Counted from the first letter of the stretch, positions 50,875-60,543 are shown. The stretch is 64,000 nucleotides of DNA from Bacillus sp. FJAT-27264 (GCF_001682855.1 NZ_MAQW01000030.1:55275-119274), one strand, 5' to 3'. A program made the numbers and translations. The notes: a model not told the origin generated them from the letters alone.

Positions 50875-52965
50875 GTGAGTCAGTTTCGTAGACAGAGACC
50901 CGGTTCGGATGATACGCCCAACAGAGGATTCACGGGTCTGCGGATCAATCTGTTCTTTTTTGGTACGTTTATTATTTTCTGCGTGATCATCGTTCGACTC
51001 GCCATTGTGCAATTTGTCGAAGGCCCTACATTGACCGAAGTAGAGTCTGATCGCAATACGAAGAATGTACCGCTTGCTGCTTTGCGTGGGAACATCTATG
51101 CAGCAGGGGGCGAGAGCCTCGCTTATTCCACTTCGGTGTATTCCATGTATATTACATTAACCAAAGAGTATACGGCTAAGATCCTTGATAAAGTCTCGGG
51201 CAAATCGGTTTTGACGCCGGAGGCCCAGGCGAAGTCGAATGATCTCGTTGCTCGCCTCGTGGCCGATTTCAAGAAATATGGTGATCCGGCCGTCAAGGAG
51301 CAGACACAAGAGGATGTTCTTAAAGCGCTCGATTTGAATTTTCGCAAGTCACTCGGTTATGTTCCCCGCCGGGTGAAGACTGGACTGACGAATAAGGAAG
51401 TCGCATATTTTTTGGAACACAAGGATGACTACCCGGGACTTGAGGTTGTTGAAGAAACGACGCGTCACTACGACAAGGATACAGTAGCCGTACAGACGGT
51501 TGGTTATATCAAACCATTTAGTTATTCGCATGATCGGGCCTTCTATCAAGATATTGCTCAGGCCATGAAGAAGGACACAGACCCGGGTTTGATCTACAAA
51601 GATGATGAGATCGTTGGCTTCGACGGTCTGGAGCTGCAATATCAGAAAGAGCTGCGCGGGAAGAACGGTTATCAGGAGATATCGGTCAATCCGCAGAATA
51701 TGGCGGAGAAGGTGGAAAAAGTTGTTCCCCCAGTTAAGGGAAACGACATCTGGACAACGATTAATAAAAACATTCAGCTTAAAACTGAGCAGGCTATCAT
51801 GGAGCAGATCCATTGGCTTCACACTAATCCCGTACTGGGGCAGGTCCACCCTGCCGCATTGACCGGGTATGCTGTAGCTATGGAGGTAGACACTGGTAAT
51901 ATCGTCGCCATGGCGAGTATGCCCGACTATGATACGAATGTGTGGACAACAGGTAATCTGTCTACGGCTGTCTGGGAGAAAATGATGTACAATTACCAGA
52001 ATGGCACGATTAACCCGATTTCATCGGGATTATCCGGACATGGACTTCAGTCGGTGTTATTGATGGGCTCGACAGTCAAACCGCTGACGGTGCTTATTGG
52101 TCTTAAAGAAGGCTTTATCTCTTCTTCCACCAGGTACATCGATACAGGCAGCACTTCGTTCGGGAAAGCAGGGCATGAGACCACGGTGAGGAACTCTTCA
52201 GGCCACGTGTATGGGAAGATGGGACCCGCAACCGCGATTGAGAAATCTTCCAATGTGTTCATGATTGATATGGTAGGCAAGAAGCTGTATGACAAATATA
52301 AAAGTAAAGGCATAGATGTCTGGGATAGATATATGAAGGAGTTCGGACTAGGTGTATCTACAGAAAGTGGTCTGCCTGGTGAATTTCTTGGCCAGATCAA
52401 CTACACCAACATCAAAGCAGCGGGTAGTGTGCAAGCCGCACTGGTGTACGCGTCTTTTGGCCAACAGGGGAGTTATACGACGCTGCAATTGGCTCAATAT
52501 GCCACTACATTAGCCAATGAAGGGCAGCGGATTAAACCGCAACTGGTCAGCAAAATAACGGACGTAGAGGGCAAAACGGTTACCAAATTCAGTCGCGAAG
52601 TACTGAATGAGGTGACGAACTTTGACAAGTCGTTCTGGCAGGAGATTAAGAAGGGCATGAACAGTAAAGTCAGCGCCTTCGAGGATTTCCCTTACGACTT
52701 TGCCCGCAAGACGGGAACCTCCCAGCAGCAAGCTAAAAAGGAGCTGCGCGATAACGGTATCTTTATCGCCTTTGCCCCCCGTGACAAGCCCAAGCTCGCC
52801 GTAGCGGTGGTGATTCCTGAAGGAGGGTTTGGTTCCAACAGTGCTGCGCCGGTCGCCCGCAAAATATTTGACGCCTATGATTGGGAGTACGGGCTAAACG
52901 GTATACCGAAGAAGAATCTTCAACCGATTGTCACCACGGCTCCTGAAGGCGGCGCGGCAGAATAA
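50875..52965 (+). CDS. class B penicillin-binding protein (PBP2 type), first copy
   Basis: A 696-residue transpeptidase that cross-links peptidoglycan. It has one N-terminal membrane helix (about 22-45), a dimerisation/pedestal domain (55-340) and a transpeptidase domain with Ser399 in 'STVK', Ser458-x-Asn460 ('SSN') and 'KTG' at Lys612. Start GTG 50875 is eight bases after AGGAG. It is followed 30 bases later by a close paralogue. The PBP family group is that of elongation or sporulation PBPs (PBP2/MrdA-like). Confidence 0.93.
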   Translation: MSQFRRQRPGSDDTPNRGFTGLRINLFFFGTFIIFCVIIVRLAIVQFVEGPTLTEVESDRNTKNVPLAALRGNIYAAGGESLAYSTSVYSMYITLTKEYTAKILDKVSGKSVLTPEAQAKSNDLVARLVADFKKYGDPAVKEQTQEDVLKALDLNFRKSLGYVPRRVKTGLTNKEVAYFLEHKDDYPGLEVVEETTRHYDKDTVAVQTVGYIKPFSYSHDRAFYQDIAQAMKKDTDPGLIYKDDEIVGFDGLELQYQKELRGKNGYQEISVNPQNMAEKVEKVVPPVKGNDIWTTINKNIQLKTEQAIMEQIHWLHTNPVLGQVHPAALTGYAVAMEVDTGNIVAMASMPDYDTNVWTTGNLSTAVWEKMMYNYQNGTINPISSGLSGHGLQSVLLMGSTVKPLTVLIGLKEGFISSSTRYIDTGSTSFGKAGHETTVRNSSGHVYGKMGPATAIEKSSNVFMIDMVGKKLYDKYKSKGIDVWDRYMKEFGLGVSTESGLPGEFLGQINYTNIKAAGSVQAALVYASFGQQGSYTTLQLAQYATTLANEGQRIKPQLVSKITDVEGKTVTKFSREVLNEVTNFDKSFWQEIKKGMNSKVSAFEDFPYDFARKTGTSQQQAKKELRDNGIFIAFAPRDKPKLAVAVVIPEGGFGSNSAAPVARKIFDAYDWEYGLNGIPKKNLQPIVTTAPEGGAAE

Positions 52966-52995
52966 TCAACTTAGAGAAAAAGGAGAGGAAAAACT

Positions 52996-55122
52996 GTGAG
53001 CTTTTTCCGTAAGCAGGCTTCGTCACAGGACGAGACCAATAGCAAAAGTTCCCTTGGCCTACGGATCAACGTGTTTTTCTTCAGCACGTTTATTATTTTT
53101 TGTGTCATTATTATTCGTCTTGCGGTTCTACAGTTTGTAGAAGGGCCAACCTTGACCGAGGTGGAGACTAACCGGGCAACAAAAAGTGTGCCGCTAGCAG
53201 CCATGCGAGGTGTGATCTATGCTGCAGGAGGCGAGAAGCTGGCCTATTCCACACCGGTTCAATCGTTATACATTACACTGACCAAAGAATATACGGCCAA
53301 GGTCACTGATAAGGAGACCGGCAAGTCGACGTTATCACCTGCCGCTCAGGCTAAGTCGGATGATCTGGCTAACCGTCTTGTCGCGGACTTTGCAAAGTTC
53401 GGTGCCAAAGATGTAAAAGCCATGACGAAGGAAGAGGTGCTGGATTCACTGGATCTGTACTTCAAAAAGTATTCCGGGTACATGGCCCGGCGGATCAAGT
53501 CAGGTCTCACCGAAGAAGAAGTAGCTTACTTCATGGAACACAAGGATGAGTACCCTGGACTTACTGTGGTGGAGGAGAGCAACCGTCATTATGATAAGGA
53601 CACTGTTGCCGTGCAGACCGTTGGCTATATCAAGCCTTTCAGATCCTCCAACAGTTTGCCGATTTACCAGAATATTTTGAATGAGATGAAGAACAATCCC
53701 ACTGCCGGCCTGACCTACAAGGATGATGAAATTGTTGGTTATGACGGGCTGGAGCTGCAATACCAGCGGGAGCTTCGCGGCCAGAATGGTTATCAGGAAA
53801 TCTCCGTCAACCCGCAGAACATGGCCGAGAGAATTGAGCAGGTAGTTCCGCCAGTGAAGGGAAATGACATTTGGACGACGATCAACAAGGATATCCAGAT
53901 GAAAACCGAACAGGCCATTACCGACCAGCTTAGCTGGCTGCACAAAAATACAGTTCAAGGGAAACTGCATCCGTCTGCGCTTACCGGTTACGCTGTGGCG
54001 ATGGAAGTGGATACCGGTAATATCGTGGCCATGGCAAGCATGCCAGATTACGATACCAATGTGTGGACACAAGATAAAATGGACCCTGATGTATGGAAGA
54101 AGATTATGGGTAACTATCAGAACGGAACGATCACTCCATTTTCCTCAGGAAGCTCCGGTCATAATTTTAGTTCTACTGTTTTCTTAGGATCCACGATTAA
54201 GCCACTAACGGTGCTTATTGGTCTCAAAGAAGGTTTCATCACTACACATACCACATATTCAGATACAGGCAGTACTAAGTTTGGTAAAGCTGGTCATGAA
54301 ACCACGGTTAGGAATGCCGGAAGCCATGCCTATGGATTCTTTAGATCTCCGGCTGATGCCATTGCGAACTCCTCCAACGTCTTTATGATCGATAAAGTAG
54401 GCAAGAAGCTTTATGAGCAGTACGGAGCTAAGGGTGTGGAGATCTGGGATCAATATATGAAGGAATTTGGACTTGGGGTGTCAACCGGTAGCGGTTTACC
54501 GAAAGAGTACAAAGGAATGCTGAACTATTTTAAAGAGGCTGAAGCAGGAAGTGCCCAATCCGCATTAGTCTATGCGTCATTTGGTCAGCAAGGTAGCTAT
54601 ACCACTCTGCAATTGGCACAGTATGCATCGACGATCGCGAATCAAGGTGTGCGGATTAAACCTCAATTGGTCAGCAAAATCACCGATTCCTCCGGCAAGG
54701 TAGTGAAGACTTTTAGTCGTGAAGAACTGGATAAGGTGGATTTCGATCCGGCTTATTGGAGAGAAGTTATCAAGGGAATGAGTAGTAAAGTTAGCAGCTT
54801 TGATAAATTCCCGTATGATTTTGCCCGTAAGACAGGAACTTCGCAGCAGGATGCCTATAGTAAAGGTGTTAAAAATACAATCGACAACGGAGTGTTTATC
54901 GCCTTCGCCCCACGTGAACATCCAAAGCTGGCTGTTGCTGTAATTATTCCAGAGGGCGGATTGGGTGGCAGTAGTGCCGCCCCGGTAGCTCGGAAAATCT
55001 TTGATGCTTACGATTGGGAATACGGACTAAACGGTGTGCCTAAGAAGAGTTTGCAATCGTCAGCGAATGGACAAGACAATACCGAATCTACAGATACAAC
55101 AACGAATACACAGCAACCATAA
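52996..55122 (+). CDS. class B penicillin-binding protein (PBP2 type), second copy
   Basis: A 708-residue paralogue of the preceding protein with the same plan and spacing: Ser399 ('STIK'), Ser459-x-Asn461 and 'KTG' at Lys612. Large parts are nearly identical ('GLRIN.FFF.TFIIFCVIIIRLA', 'EGPTLTEVE', 'HETTVRN', 'ASFGQQGSYTTLQLAQYA'), so the pair arose by tandem duplication. The C-terminus has an extra Thr/Gln/Asn-rich tail ending in 'TNTQQP'. GTG 52996 follows AAAGGAGAGG. Both active sites are intact. Confidence 0.93.
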   Translation: MSFFRKQASSQDETNSKSSLGLRINVFFFSTFIIFCVIIIRLAVLQFVEGPTLTEVETNRATKSVPLAAMRGVIYAAGGEKLAYSTPVQSLYITLTKEYTAKVTDKETGKSTLSPAAQAKSDDLANRLVADFAKFGAKDVKAMTKEEVLDSLDLYFKKYSGYMARRIKSGLTEEEVAYFMEHKDEYPGLTVVEESNRHYDKDTVAVQTVGYIKPFRSSNSLPIYQNILNEMKNNPTAGLTYKDDEIVGYDGLELQYQRELRGQNGYQEISVNPQNMAERIEQVVPPVKGNDIWTTINKDIQMKTEQAITDQLSWLHKNTVQGKLHPSALTGYAVAMEVDTGNIVAMASMPDYDTNVWTQDKMDPDVWKKIMGNYQNGTITPFSSGSSGHNFSSTVFLGSTIKPLTVLIGLKEGFITTHTTYSDTGSTKFGKAGHETTVRNAGSHAYGFFRSPADAIANSSNVFMIDKVGKKLYEQYGAKGVEIWDQYMKEFGLGVSTGSGLPKEYKGMLNYFKEAEAGSAQSALVYASFGQQGSYTTLQLAQYASTIANQGVRIKPQLVSKITDSSGKVVKTFSREELDKVDFDPAYWREVIKGMSSKVSSFDKFPYDFARKTGTSQQDAYSKGVKNTIDNGVFIAFAPREHPKLAVAVIIPEGGLGGSSAAPVARKIFDAYDWEYGLNGVPKKSLQSSANGQDNTESTDTTTNTQQP

Positions 55123-55164
55123 AATCGCCCTCAAATGGGTACAAAAAAGAATGGAGGGGTGGCA

Positions 55165-55902
55165 ATGACTGCCAAATACCGCCTGCTGGCCTTGGATATG
55201 GATGGAACCCTGCTGAATGATGAACAGATCATTACCCCAAAGACAGTGGAATGGATTCAAAAAGCGGTGGAGGCGGGCGTTCATGTCTGCCTATCCACAG
55301 GTCGTGCTTTTAATAGTGCATGGCCTTATGCCAGACAACTTGGTCTGGAGACGCCAATGGTAACGGTGAACGGCAGCGAAGTGTGGCGTGCGCCGCATGA
55401 GCTGTATCGCCGTTCCTTAATGGATCCTAAACTTGTGAGTCAGTTGTATGACATGGCGGAGCGTTATGGGATCTGGTTCTGGGCTTACTCTCTGGAGCAA
55501 GTACACAACCGGGAGAACTGGGATGGAAATACAGACGGCCGGGAATGGTTGAAGTTCGGGTACAGCACTGAGGATGATGACATTCGGCACAAGCTGCTGC
55601 TGGAGCTGCAAGACTTGGGCGGGCTGGAAATCACGAATTCCTCACCGCATAACCTGGAAATTAACCCGCTGGGCATTAACAAAGCAACCGGAATTAAGGA
55701 GGTCTGCCAGTTGCTCGGCATCGATATGTCCCAAGTCGTCGCCGTCGGAGACAGTCTGAACGATCTTGCAGTAATTCAGCAGGTTGGTCTTGGTGTCGCG
55801 ATGGGCAATGCCCAGGAGACCGTTCTTCAGGAAGCAAATGCTATTGTAGCTAACAATAACGAAGATGGTATTGCTGAGGTCATTCAACGATTTATATTGT
55901 AA
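55165..55902 (+). CDS. HAD-superfamily hydrolase, Cof/YidA type
   Basis: A 245-residue phosphatase. Motif I is 'LALDMDGTLL' (Asp nucleophile near residue 10), motif II is 'CLSTGRAF', motif III Lys lies in 'NKATGIKEV', and motif IV is 'VVAVGDSLNDLAVIQ'. The middle cap is of the Cof type. Typical substrates are sugar phosphates or FMN. ATG 55165 follows GGAGGGG. It follows the PBP pair by about 40 bases and may share their transcript. Confidence 0.9.
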   Translation: MTAKYRLLALDMDGTLLNDEQIITPKTVEWIQKAVEAGVHVCLSTGRAFNSAWPYARQLGLETPMVTVNGSEVWRAPHELYRRSLMDPKLVSQLYDMAERYGIWFWAYSLEQVHNRENWDGNTDGREWLKFGYSTEDDDIRHKLLLELQDLGGLEITNSSPHNLEINPLGINKATGIKEVCQLLGIDMSQVVAVGDSLNDLAVIQQVGLGVAMGNAQETVLQEANAIVANNNEDGIAEVIQRFIL

Positions 55903-55928
55903 AGTGAACGACATTGGAGGAGAAGGAA

Positions 55929-56414
55929 TTGACAATCCTGGGTTGGATTCTGATTATCGCTTTATTTGCTGTCGGGTTGGCCGGTGCAGTAGTTCCGATT
56001 CTTCCGGGTGCACTTGCGATTTATCTTGCCTTTTTTGTATACGGATGGTTCTTTTCCTTCCAGTCCTTTGGTGCCTGGTTCTGGATTACCCAGACGCTGA
56101 TTGTGGTGGTGCTTTTTATCGCTGATTATGTCGTCGGAGCTTGGGGTGTCAAAAAATTCGGTGGCTCGCGTGCTTCGGTCATCGGCAGCACCATCGGTTT
56201 GATATTCGGGCCGTTCGTCATTCCGGCGTTTGGTTTGATTATTGGCCCATTTCTGGGAGCGTTTATTGGCGAACTGATCGTCGGCTCCTCGGCAGCGAAA
56301 GCCACTAAAGTTAGTGTAGGAGCATTAATAGGTTTGTTCAGCAGTACGGTAGTCAAAATTGTACTGCAAGTAGCGATGGTCATCCTCTTTTTCATCTGGA
56401 TCGGCCTGCATTAA
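55929..56414 (+). CDS. DUF456 membrane protein
   Basis: A 161-residue protein with four or five hydrophobic segments rich in Gly ('ALFAVGLAGAVVPILPGALAIYLAFFVYGW', 'YVVGAWGVKKFGGSRASVIGSTIGLIFGPFVIPAFGLIIGPFLGAFIGELI'). These Gly-zipper-like repeats are characteristic of DUF456 (YqgC-like). The function is unknown. TTG 55929 is eight bases after GGAGG. It is between the HAD gene and the flippase gene with short gaps. Confidence 0.85.
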   Translation: MTILGWILIIALFAVGLAGAVVPILPGALAIYLAFFVYGWFFSFQSFGAWFWITQTLIVVVLFIADYVVGAWGVKKFGGSRASVIGSTIGLIFGPFVIPAFGLIIGPFLGAFIGELIVGSSAAKATKVSVGALIGLFSSTVVKIVLQVAMVILFFIWIGLH

Positions 56415-56440
56415 TTTTACAGTGAAGAAGGCGAAGCAGT

Positions 56441-58066
56441 TTGTCGAAGAAAGAGTCTTTTGTCAAAGGCACGCTAATATTGGCTGCAGCGGCACTCGTG
56501 GCGCGCGTGCTTGGTATTTTTCAGCGGGTTCCGCTGGAGCATCTGTTTGACGATATCGGGAATGCCGCATTTGTACAAGCCAACAATGTGTATTTAATGC
56601 TGCTGACGCTTGCAACTGCCGGCATTCCCAGTACACTTAGCAAAATGGTGTCGGAACGGTATGCGCTGAACCGACCGGATGAAGCGCGGCAGGTCTATCG
56701 GGCGGCGCTTATTTTTGCTGCGGTGATGGGGGTTATTATGAGCGTGGCGCTGTACTTTGCCGCGCCGTGGTTCGCGAACCATGCCAAGGTTCCACAGAGT
56801 ACAAGGGCTATTCAGGCCATTGCGCCTGCACTCCTCTTGTTCCCGGCCATCGCGATGATGCGTGGTTATCTGCAGGGACGCAATAATATGATGGCTGGCG
56901 GTATTTCACAGATCGTGGAGCAGATTGCCAGAGTATTCACAGCGATTCTGCTGGCTTATATTTTGCTCAAACAAGGCTATGGAAATCCGATCATGGCAGC
57001 TGGTGCTTCTTTCGGTAGCGTGCTTGGAAGTATAGCTGCGTTTGGAGTCATGCTCTATTTCATCATGAAGACCCGGAAGAAGGATCGTCTGGAGAATTTA
57101 AATACAGCGCCTAGTGCCAAGCTTCCGATGTTTGGGATATATAAGGATATTTTTAGTCTGTCCATCCCAATCGTACTATCATCCATGACCATCCAAGCAG
57201 TGTATTTCATTGATACGACCCTGATTGTTCCGCTTCTCAGCGGCCAGATTGGTGAGGCCAGCGCCACGCAAATGCTGGGGATTCTGGGGCAAAAAGCGCA
57301 GAGTATCGCGGGAATCCCGCCCGTACTTGCCATTGCGCTCAGCACATCGCTGATCCCGGTGATCTCAGCGGCTTATGCGCGGCGGGATGATGTTCACCTA
57401 AAGCGGCAGATTACACTTGCGCTGCGGATTTCCATTCTTACCGGAACACCAATTGTCATGTCACTGGTTGCTGCCGCTTATTCTATTAACGGACTGTTGT
57501 TCAGTCAGATTACCGGAACAGGCATTATTGCACTTCTTACATTCGGTACGATTTTCCAAATAACGATGACAACCTCGAACTCGATATTGTTGGGGATGGG
57601 CAAATCCCGAATCTCCATGTTCTACGTGCTCGGCGGGATCGCTACGAAGCTTATCTTCAGTTTGGTGCTCAGCCGGTTCATGGGGATCTACGGAATTGTT
57701 ATTGCAACAGCACTCTGTTTTATCGTGATTACATACTTGAACCTGCGTCTGCTGCGTAAGATCGTACCTTTCGAGATTATGGGCAAACGCTGGGGAGGTT
57801 TTGTATTTGCGGTTCTAGTCTCCGCGGGCATTGGATATGGCTTGAATGAAGCCGGTATTCTGCTGACGCATGTTATGCCTGCTCGTCTGGCATTCTTGCT
57901 GACTTGCCTCGTGGTGGGCGCTGCGGTTGTAATTATCTATCTTGTACTGCTCATCGTGCTAGGTGTGATCAGCAAGCAGGAAATTGCCGGATACCCTCGC
58001 GCCCTTCAGAAACTTCTGAACCCGTTGATGAGATTACAGCCGGCTCGTGTGCGGGAAAGAGAATAA
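56441..58066 (+). CDS. MurJ/SpoVB-type polysaccharide or lipid II flippase
   Basis: A 541-residue MOP-superfamily exporter with about fourteen helices. The N-terminal 'GTLILAAAALVARVLGIFQRVPLEHL' and 'NNVYLMLLTLATAGIPSTLSKMVSERYAL' are marks of the SpoVB/YtgP (Bacillus MurJ) group, as is 'MMRGYLQGRNNMM'. It likely moves lipid II or a related lipid-linked sugar across the membrane. Start TTG 56441 has AAGAAGG about ten bases upstream. Location near two PBPs fits a role in wall synthesis. Confidence 0.88.
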   Translation: MSKKESFVKGTLILAAAALVARVLGIFQRVPLEHLFDDIGNAAFVQANNVYLMLLTLATAGIPSTLSKMVSERYALNRPDEARQVYRAALIFAAVMGVIMSVALYFAAPWFANHAKVPQSTRAIQAIAPALLLFPAIAMMRGYLQGRNNMMAGGISQIVEQIARVFTAILLAYILLKQGYGNPIMAAGASFGSVLGSIAAFGVMLYFIMKTRKKDRLENLNTAPSAKLPMFGIYKDIFSLSIPIVLSSMTIQAVYFIDTTLIVPLLSGQIGEASATQMLGILGQKAQSIAGIPPVLAIALSTSLIPVISAAYARRDDVHLKRQITLALRISILTGTPIVMSLVAAAYSINGLLFSQITGTGIIALLTFGTIFQITMTTSNSILLGMGKSRISMFYVLGGIATKLIFSLVLSRFMGIYGIVIATALCFIVITYLNLRLLRKIVPFEIMGKRWGGFVFAVLVSAGIGYGLNEAGILLTHVMPARLAFLLTCLVVGAAVVIIYLVLLIVLGVISKQEIAGYPRALQKLLNPLMRLQPARVRERE

Positions 58067-58157
58067 TGCAGATGATTGATTTGACTTCCGTGTCGCATTT
58101 TGCTTCACTTAAAAGGTACAGGCAACCTATTTTTTATTGGAAGGGAATGACCCCTAG

Positions 58158-58502
58158 ATGGATAAGATTAGTTCTCCCGCTGAGTTTCAGGTAGCGATTC
58201 AATCGCCCCGCCTGACGATAGCCGTATTCAAAGCCGACTGGTGTGTCGACTGCAAGTTCATTGATCCCTTTATGCCTGAGGTGGAGCAGAATTATAACGG
58301 CCGCCTGACCCTCGTGGAAGTGGATGTCGACGCTGTTGGCGATGTAAGCCAAGAGCAGAACATTCTCGGCATTCCGAGTTTTGTAGCTTATACCGATGGA
58401 CGCGAGTTAGTTCGCTTTGTGAGTAAACTGCGCAAATCCCGTGAGGAAATCGAGAATTTCCTCAATACAGCCCTTGAGGTTTATCAAAGCATCCACAAGT
58501 AA
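58158..58502 (+). CDS. thioredoxin-family protein
   Basis: A 114-residue single-domain thioredoxin-like protein. The active-site pair is Cys29/Cys32 in 'WCVDC', and 'ILGIPSF' gives the cis-Pro loop. It has no signal peptide, so it is cytoplasmic. The Val-Asp between the cysteines differs from the canonical Gly-Pro of thioredoxin. GGAAGGG lies about 12 bases upstream. A terminator follows. Confidence 0.9.
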   Translation: MDKISSPAEFQVAIQSPRLTIAVFKADWCVDCKFIDPFMPEVEQNYNGRLTLVEVDVDAVGDVSQEQNILGIPSFVAYTDGRELVRFVSKLRKSREEIENFLNTALEVYQSIHK

Positions 58503-58518
58503 TAAATGGATATTGGAG

Positions 58519-58561
58519 ACACCGCTTTCGCCCGTTTTATGAGCAAAGCGGTGTTTTTTTT
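58519..58561 (+). terminator. terminator after the thioredoxin-like gene
   Basis: ACACCGCTTT (58519) pairs with AAAGCGGTGT (58545), followed by TTTTTTT. Confidence 0.9.
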
Positions 58562-58716
58562 AGATATCGGACAACGGGGAGGCCATTTCTTCTTAAAATG
58601 CAGAATCAAATGTCGCAAATACCATTTTATCGGTTATAATGGAAACGCATTACTTCATACTTTTCCAGCAAAAGTAATTCATTTACTTATTTATTTTATA
58701 ATGCGGGTGATCACAT

Positions 58717-59649
58717 TTGACGACAAATCAGTTGAAGTGGCTTAGTTACATAACCTGTCTGGTAATGTTCCTGGCTCTGCTAGGCGGGGCGGTAGTAACC
58801 AAAACAGGTTCTGGCCTGGAATGCGGAAATGAATGGCCATTGTGTCATGGTAAGCTGATTCCTGCCTATACTGTAGGGTCCTTGATCGAATATACCCACC
58901 GCTTATTTAGCGGACTGGCGGGTATGCTCTCGCTTGCCTCCATGTTTGCCTTCTGGCGTTATGCGCGTCAGCGGCGCGATCTGTTAGTGTATGCCTGGAT
59001 GACGTTGCTTTTTGTAATTGTACAAGGTGGAATGGGAGCGCTTGCAGTGCTTAGATCGCAGTCTGCAGCCGTGATGGCGCTGCATATGGGATTTTCACTA
59101 ATTGCATTTGCCAGTTCCCTGATGTTGGCGTTAGGGTCCAAAAGAAGGCATGAAGAAGGCGACGCTCTTCCTGTGCCCGGCAAGCCAGTAAGTATTTCTT
59201 TTCGCAACTTAACTTGGTTCACGACAATTTATTCTTACATCGTTGTCTACATAGGGGCGTTTGTTAGCCATACCGACTCCCAAGGGGGCTGCTCTGGCTG
59301 GCCACTGTGCAATGGGGAATGGATTCCCGAGCTATCGGGTGGCGTTGGGGTAGTGTTCACCCACCGGATAGCGGCTTTGCTGCTGTTTATGTTAACGGCA
59401 TTGCTGGGACATTTGGCTTTCTGGAAGCAGAAGGACCACAGGGAGCTTAGAATGCTGGGTATTGCAGCGGTTCTGCTATGTTTGATGCAGGTGTTTAGCG
59501 GGGCAGCGGTTGTGTATACGCTCGGGAATGATAAGCTCTACATCTTTGCCGCTCTTGCTCACATTTTGCTAATTGCCGGACTATTCGGTGTACTGTGTTA
59601 TATGAGCGTACGGGTATGGCAGCTTAGCAAGGGAAACAGGCATGGATAG
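58717..59649 (+). CDS. ctaA: haem A synthase
   Basis: A 310-residue, eight-helix membrane enzyme that oxidises haem O to haem A. The first extracytoplasmic Cys pair is Cys36/Cys43 in 'CGNEWPLC' with 'IEYTHRLFSG' giving a haem-ligand His; the second half repeats the plan with 'CSGWPLC' and 'VFTHRIAALL'. TTG 58717 follows GGGTGA. A consensus -10 (TATAAT, 58635-58640) lies about 80 bases upstream. Pairs functionally with ctaB and the Sco gene. Confidence 0.95.
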   Translation: MTTNQLKWLSYITCLVMFLALLGGAVVTKTGSGLECGNEWPLCHGKLIPAYTVGSLIEYTHRLFSGLAGMLSLASMFAFWRYARQRRDLLVYAWMTLLFVIVQGGMGALAVLRSQSAAVMALHMGFSLIAFASSLMLALGSKRRHEEGDALPVPGKPVSISFRNLTWFTTIYSYIVVYIGAFVSHTDSQGGCSGWPLCNGEWIPELSGGVGVVFTHRIAALLLFMLTALLGHLAFWKQKDHRELRMLGIAAVLLCLMQVFSGAAVVYTLGNDKLYIFAALAHILLIAGLFGVLCYMSVRVWQLSKGNRHG

Positions 59650-59788
59650 AGTGGCTTGCAGGGTGGGACAATAACTTAGAGACACTGTACTTTGCGTGGA
59701 TGGCTGAAGTAACTGCGGAAAGATCGGTCTTAGCTTAACATTCATATTTGGAATCACTGCATTCGAAGTAGGCTAAGGAGGACAACAT

Positions 59789-60508
59789 ATGCTGCGGATA
59801 TTGCTGGGGGAACCCCCCCGTGTGAACAGCGGTGTGCTCGCTGAGGCGATGGAACATATGGCGGAATTCGCATCGCAGCTGCGCAAGGAAATGAACAAAT
59901 ATGAGGACCGTGATCATGAGTATCGGAAGCTGGAGATCTGGACTCGCGGTCTGATCGTCTCATTGGATGAACTGGAGCAGAGCTGGTTTGCCGCTACCTT
60001 TTATCGAAAATCAGTGAAGGCCGGGTATATGGATGATATGTCGGTAGCCGAGCAGGGCGAATATGCAAGGTATGTGTATTTTTATAAAAACGGCTTTATT
60101 CGTGTCTTCTCTTTGCTGGACAAGCTTGGAACGGTATTGAACAGTATTTATGATCTTAATACATCCAGGGTTAAAACCCACTTCTCCTATTTCACGGTAC
60201 TCCGGGAATTTCTGATCCACAAGAAGCATGCTGCGCTGGCTGATCAACTGGAGAATATTAAGAACTCTTACCGGGAGCCGTTACAGAACCTCCGCAAGCG
60301 CCGTAATGCCGAAATCCATTATATGAATGCTGAAATGCAGGATGATTTGTGGCAGCGACATCAGGGTCTTCATGACAAAATACAGCTGGAGGATCTCGAT
60401 AGTCATCTGGAGGATTTGAAGCAGGGGCTGGAAATGGTCTGCAAATCATTAGAGGCAGCATTTAAATACAGCTTGAGTCAGTGGCCTAAGAATGCTGGCA
60501 AAGCCTGA
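59789..60508 (+). CDS. HEPN-domain protein (Cthe_2314-like)
   Basis: A 239-residue, mostly helical, soluble protein resembling the Cthe_2314 HEPN family. 'LRKRRNAEIHYMN' carries Arg172-x4-His177, the RxxxxH pattern of HEPN domains that can form an RNase active site. 'WTRGLIVSLDELEQSWFAATFYRKS' and 'FFYKNGFIRVFSLLDKLG'-like stretches build the preceding helices. AAGGAGG is upstream. No nucleotidyltransferase (MNT) or other antitoxin partner is next to it, so a toxin role is not supported by context. Confidence 0.75.
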   Translation: MLRILLGEPPRVNSGVLAEAMEHMAEFASQLRKEMNKYEDRDHEYRKLEIWTRGLIVSLDELEQSWFAATFYRKSVKAGYMDDMSVAEQGEYARYVYFYKNGFIRVFSLLDKLGTVLNSIYDLNTSRVKTHFSYFTVLREFLIHKKHAALADQLENIKNSYREPLQNLRKRRNAEIHYMNAEMQDDLWQRHQGLHDKIQLEDLDSHLEDLKQGLEMVCKSLEAAFKYSLSQWPKNAGKA

Positions 60509-60543
60509 TAATGTAAAAATGGAATTCTGCGGAAAATTTTCCT

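Noticed and set aside
59789..60508. HEPN protein as half of a toxin-antitoxin or defence system
   Set aside because: No MNT or other antitoxin gene, no nuclease or defence genes adjoin; neighbours are haem and methionine genes.
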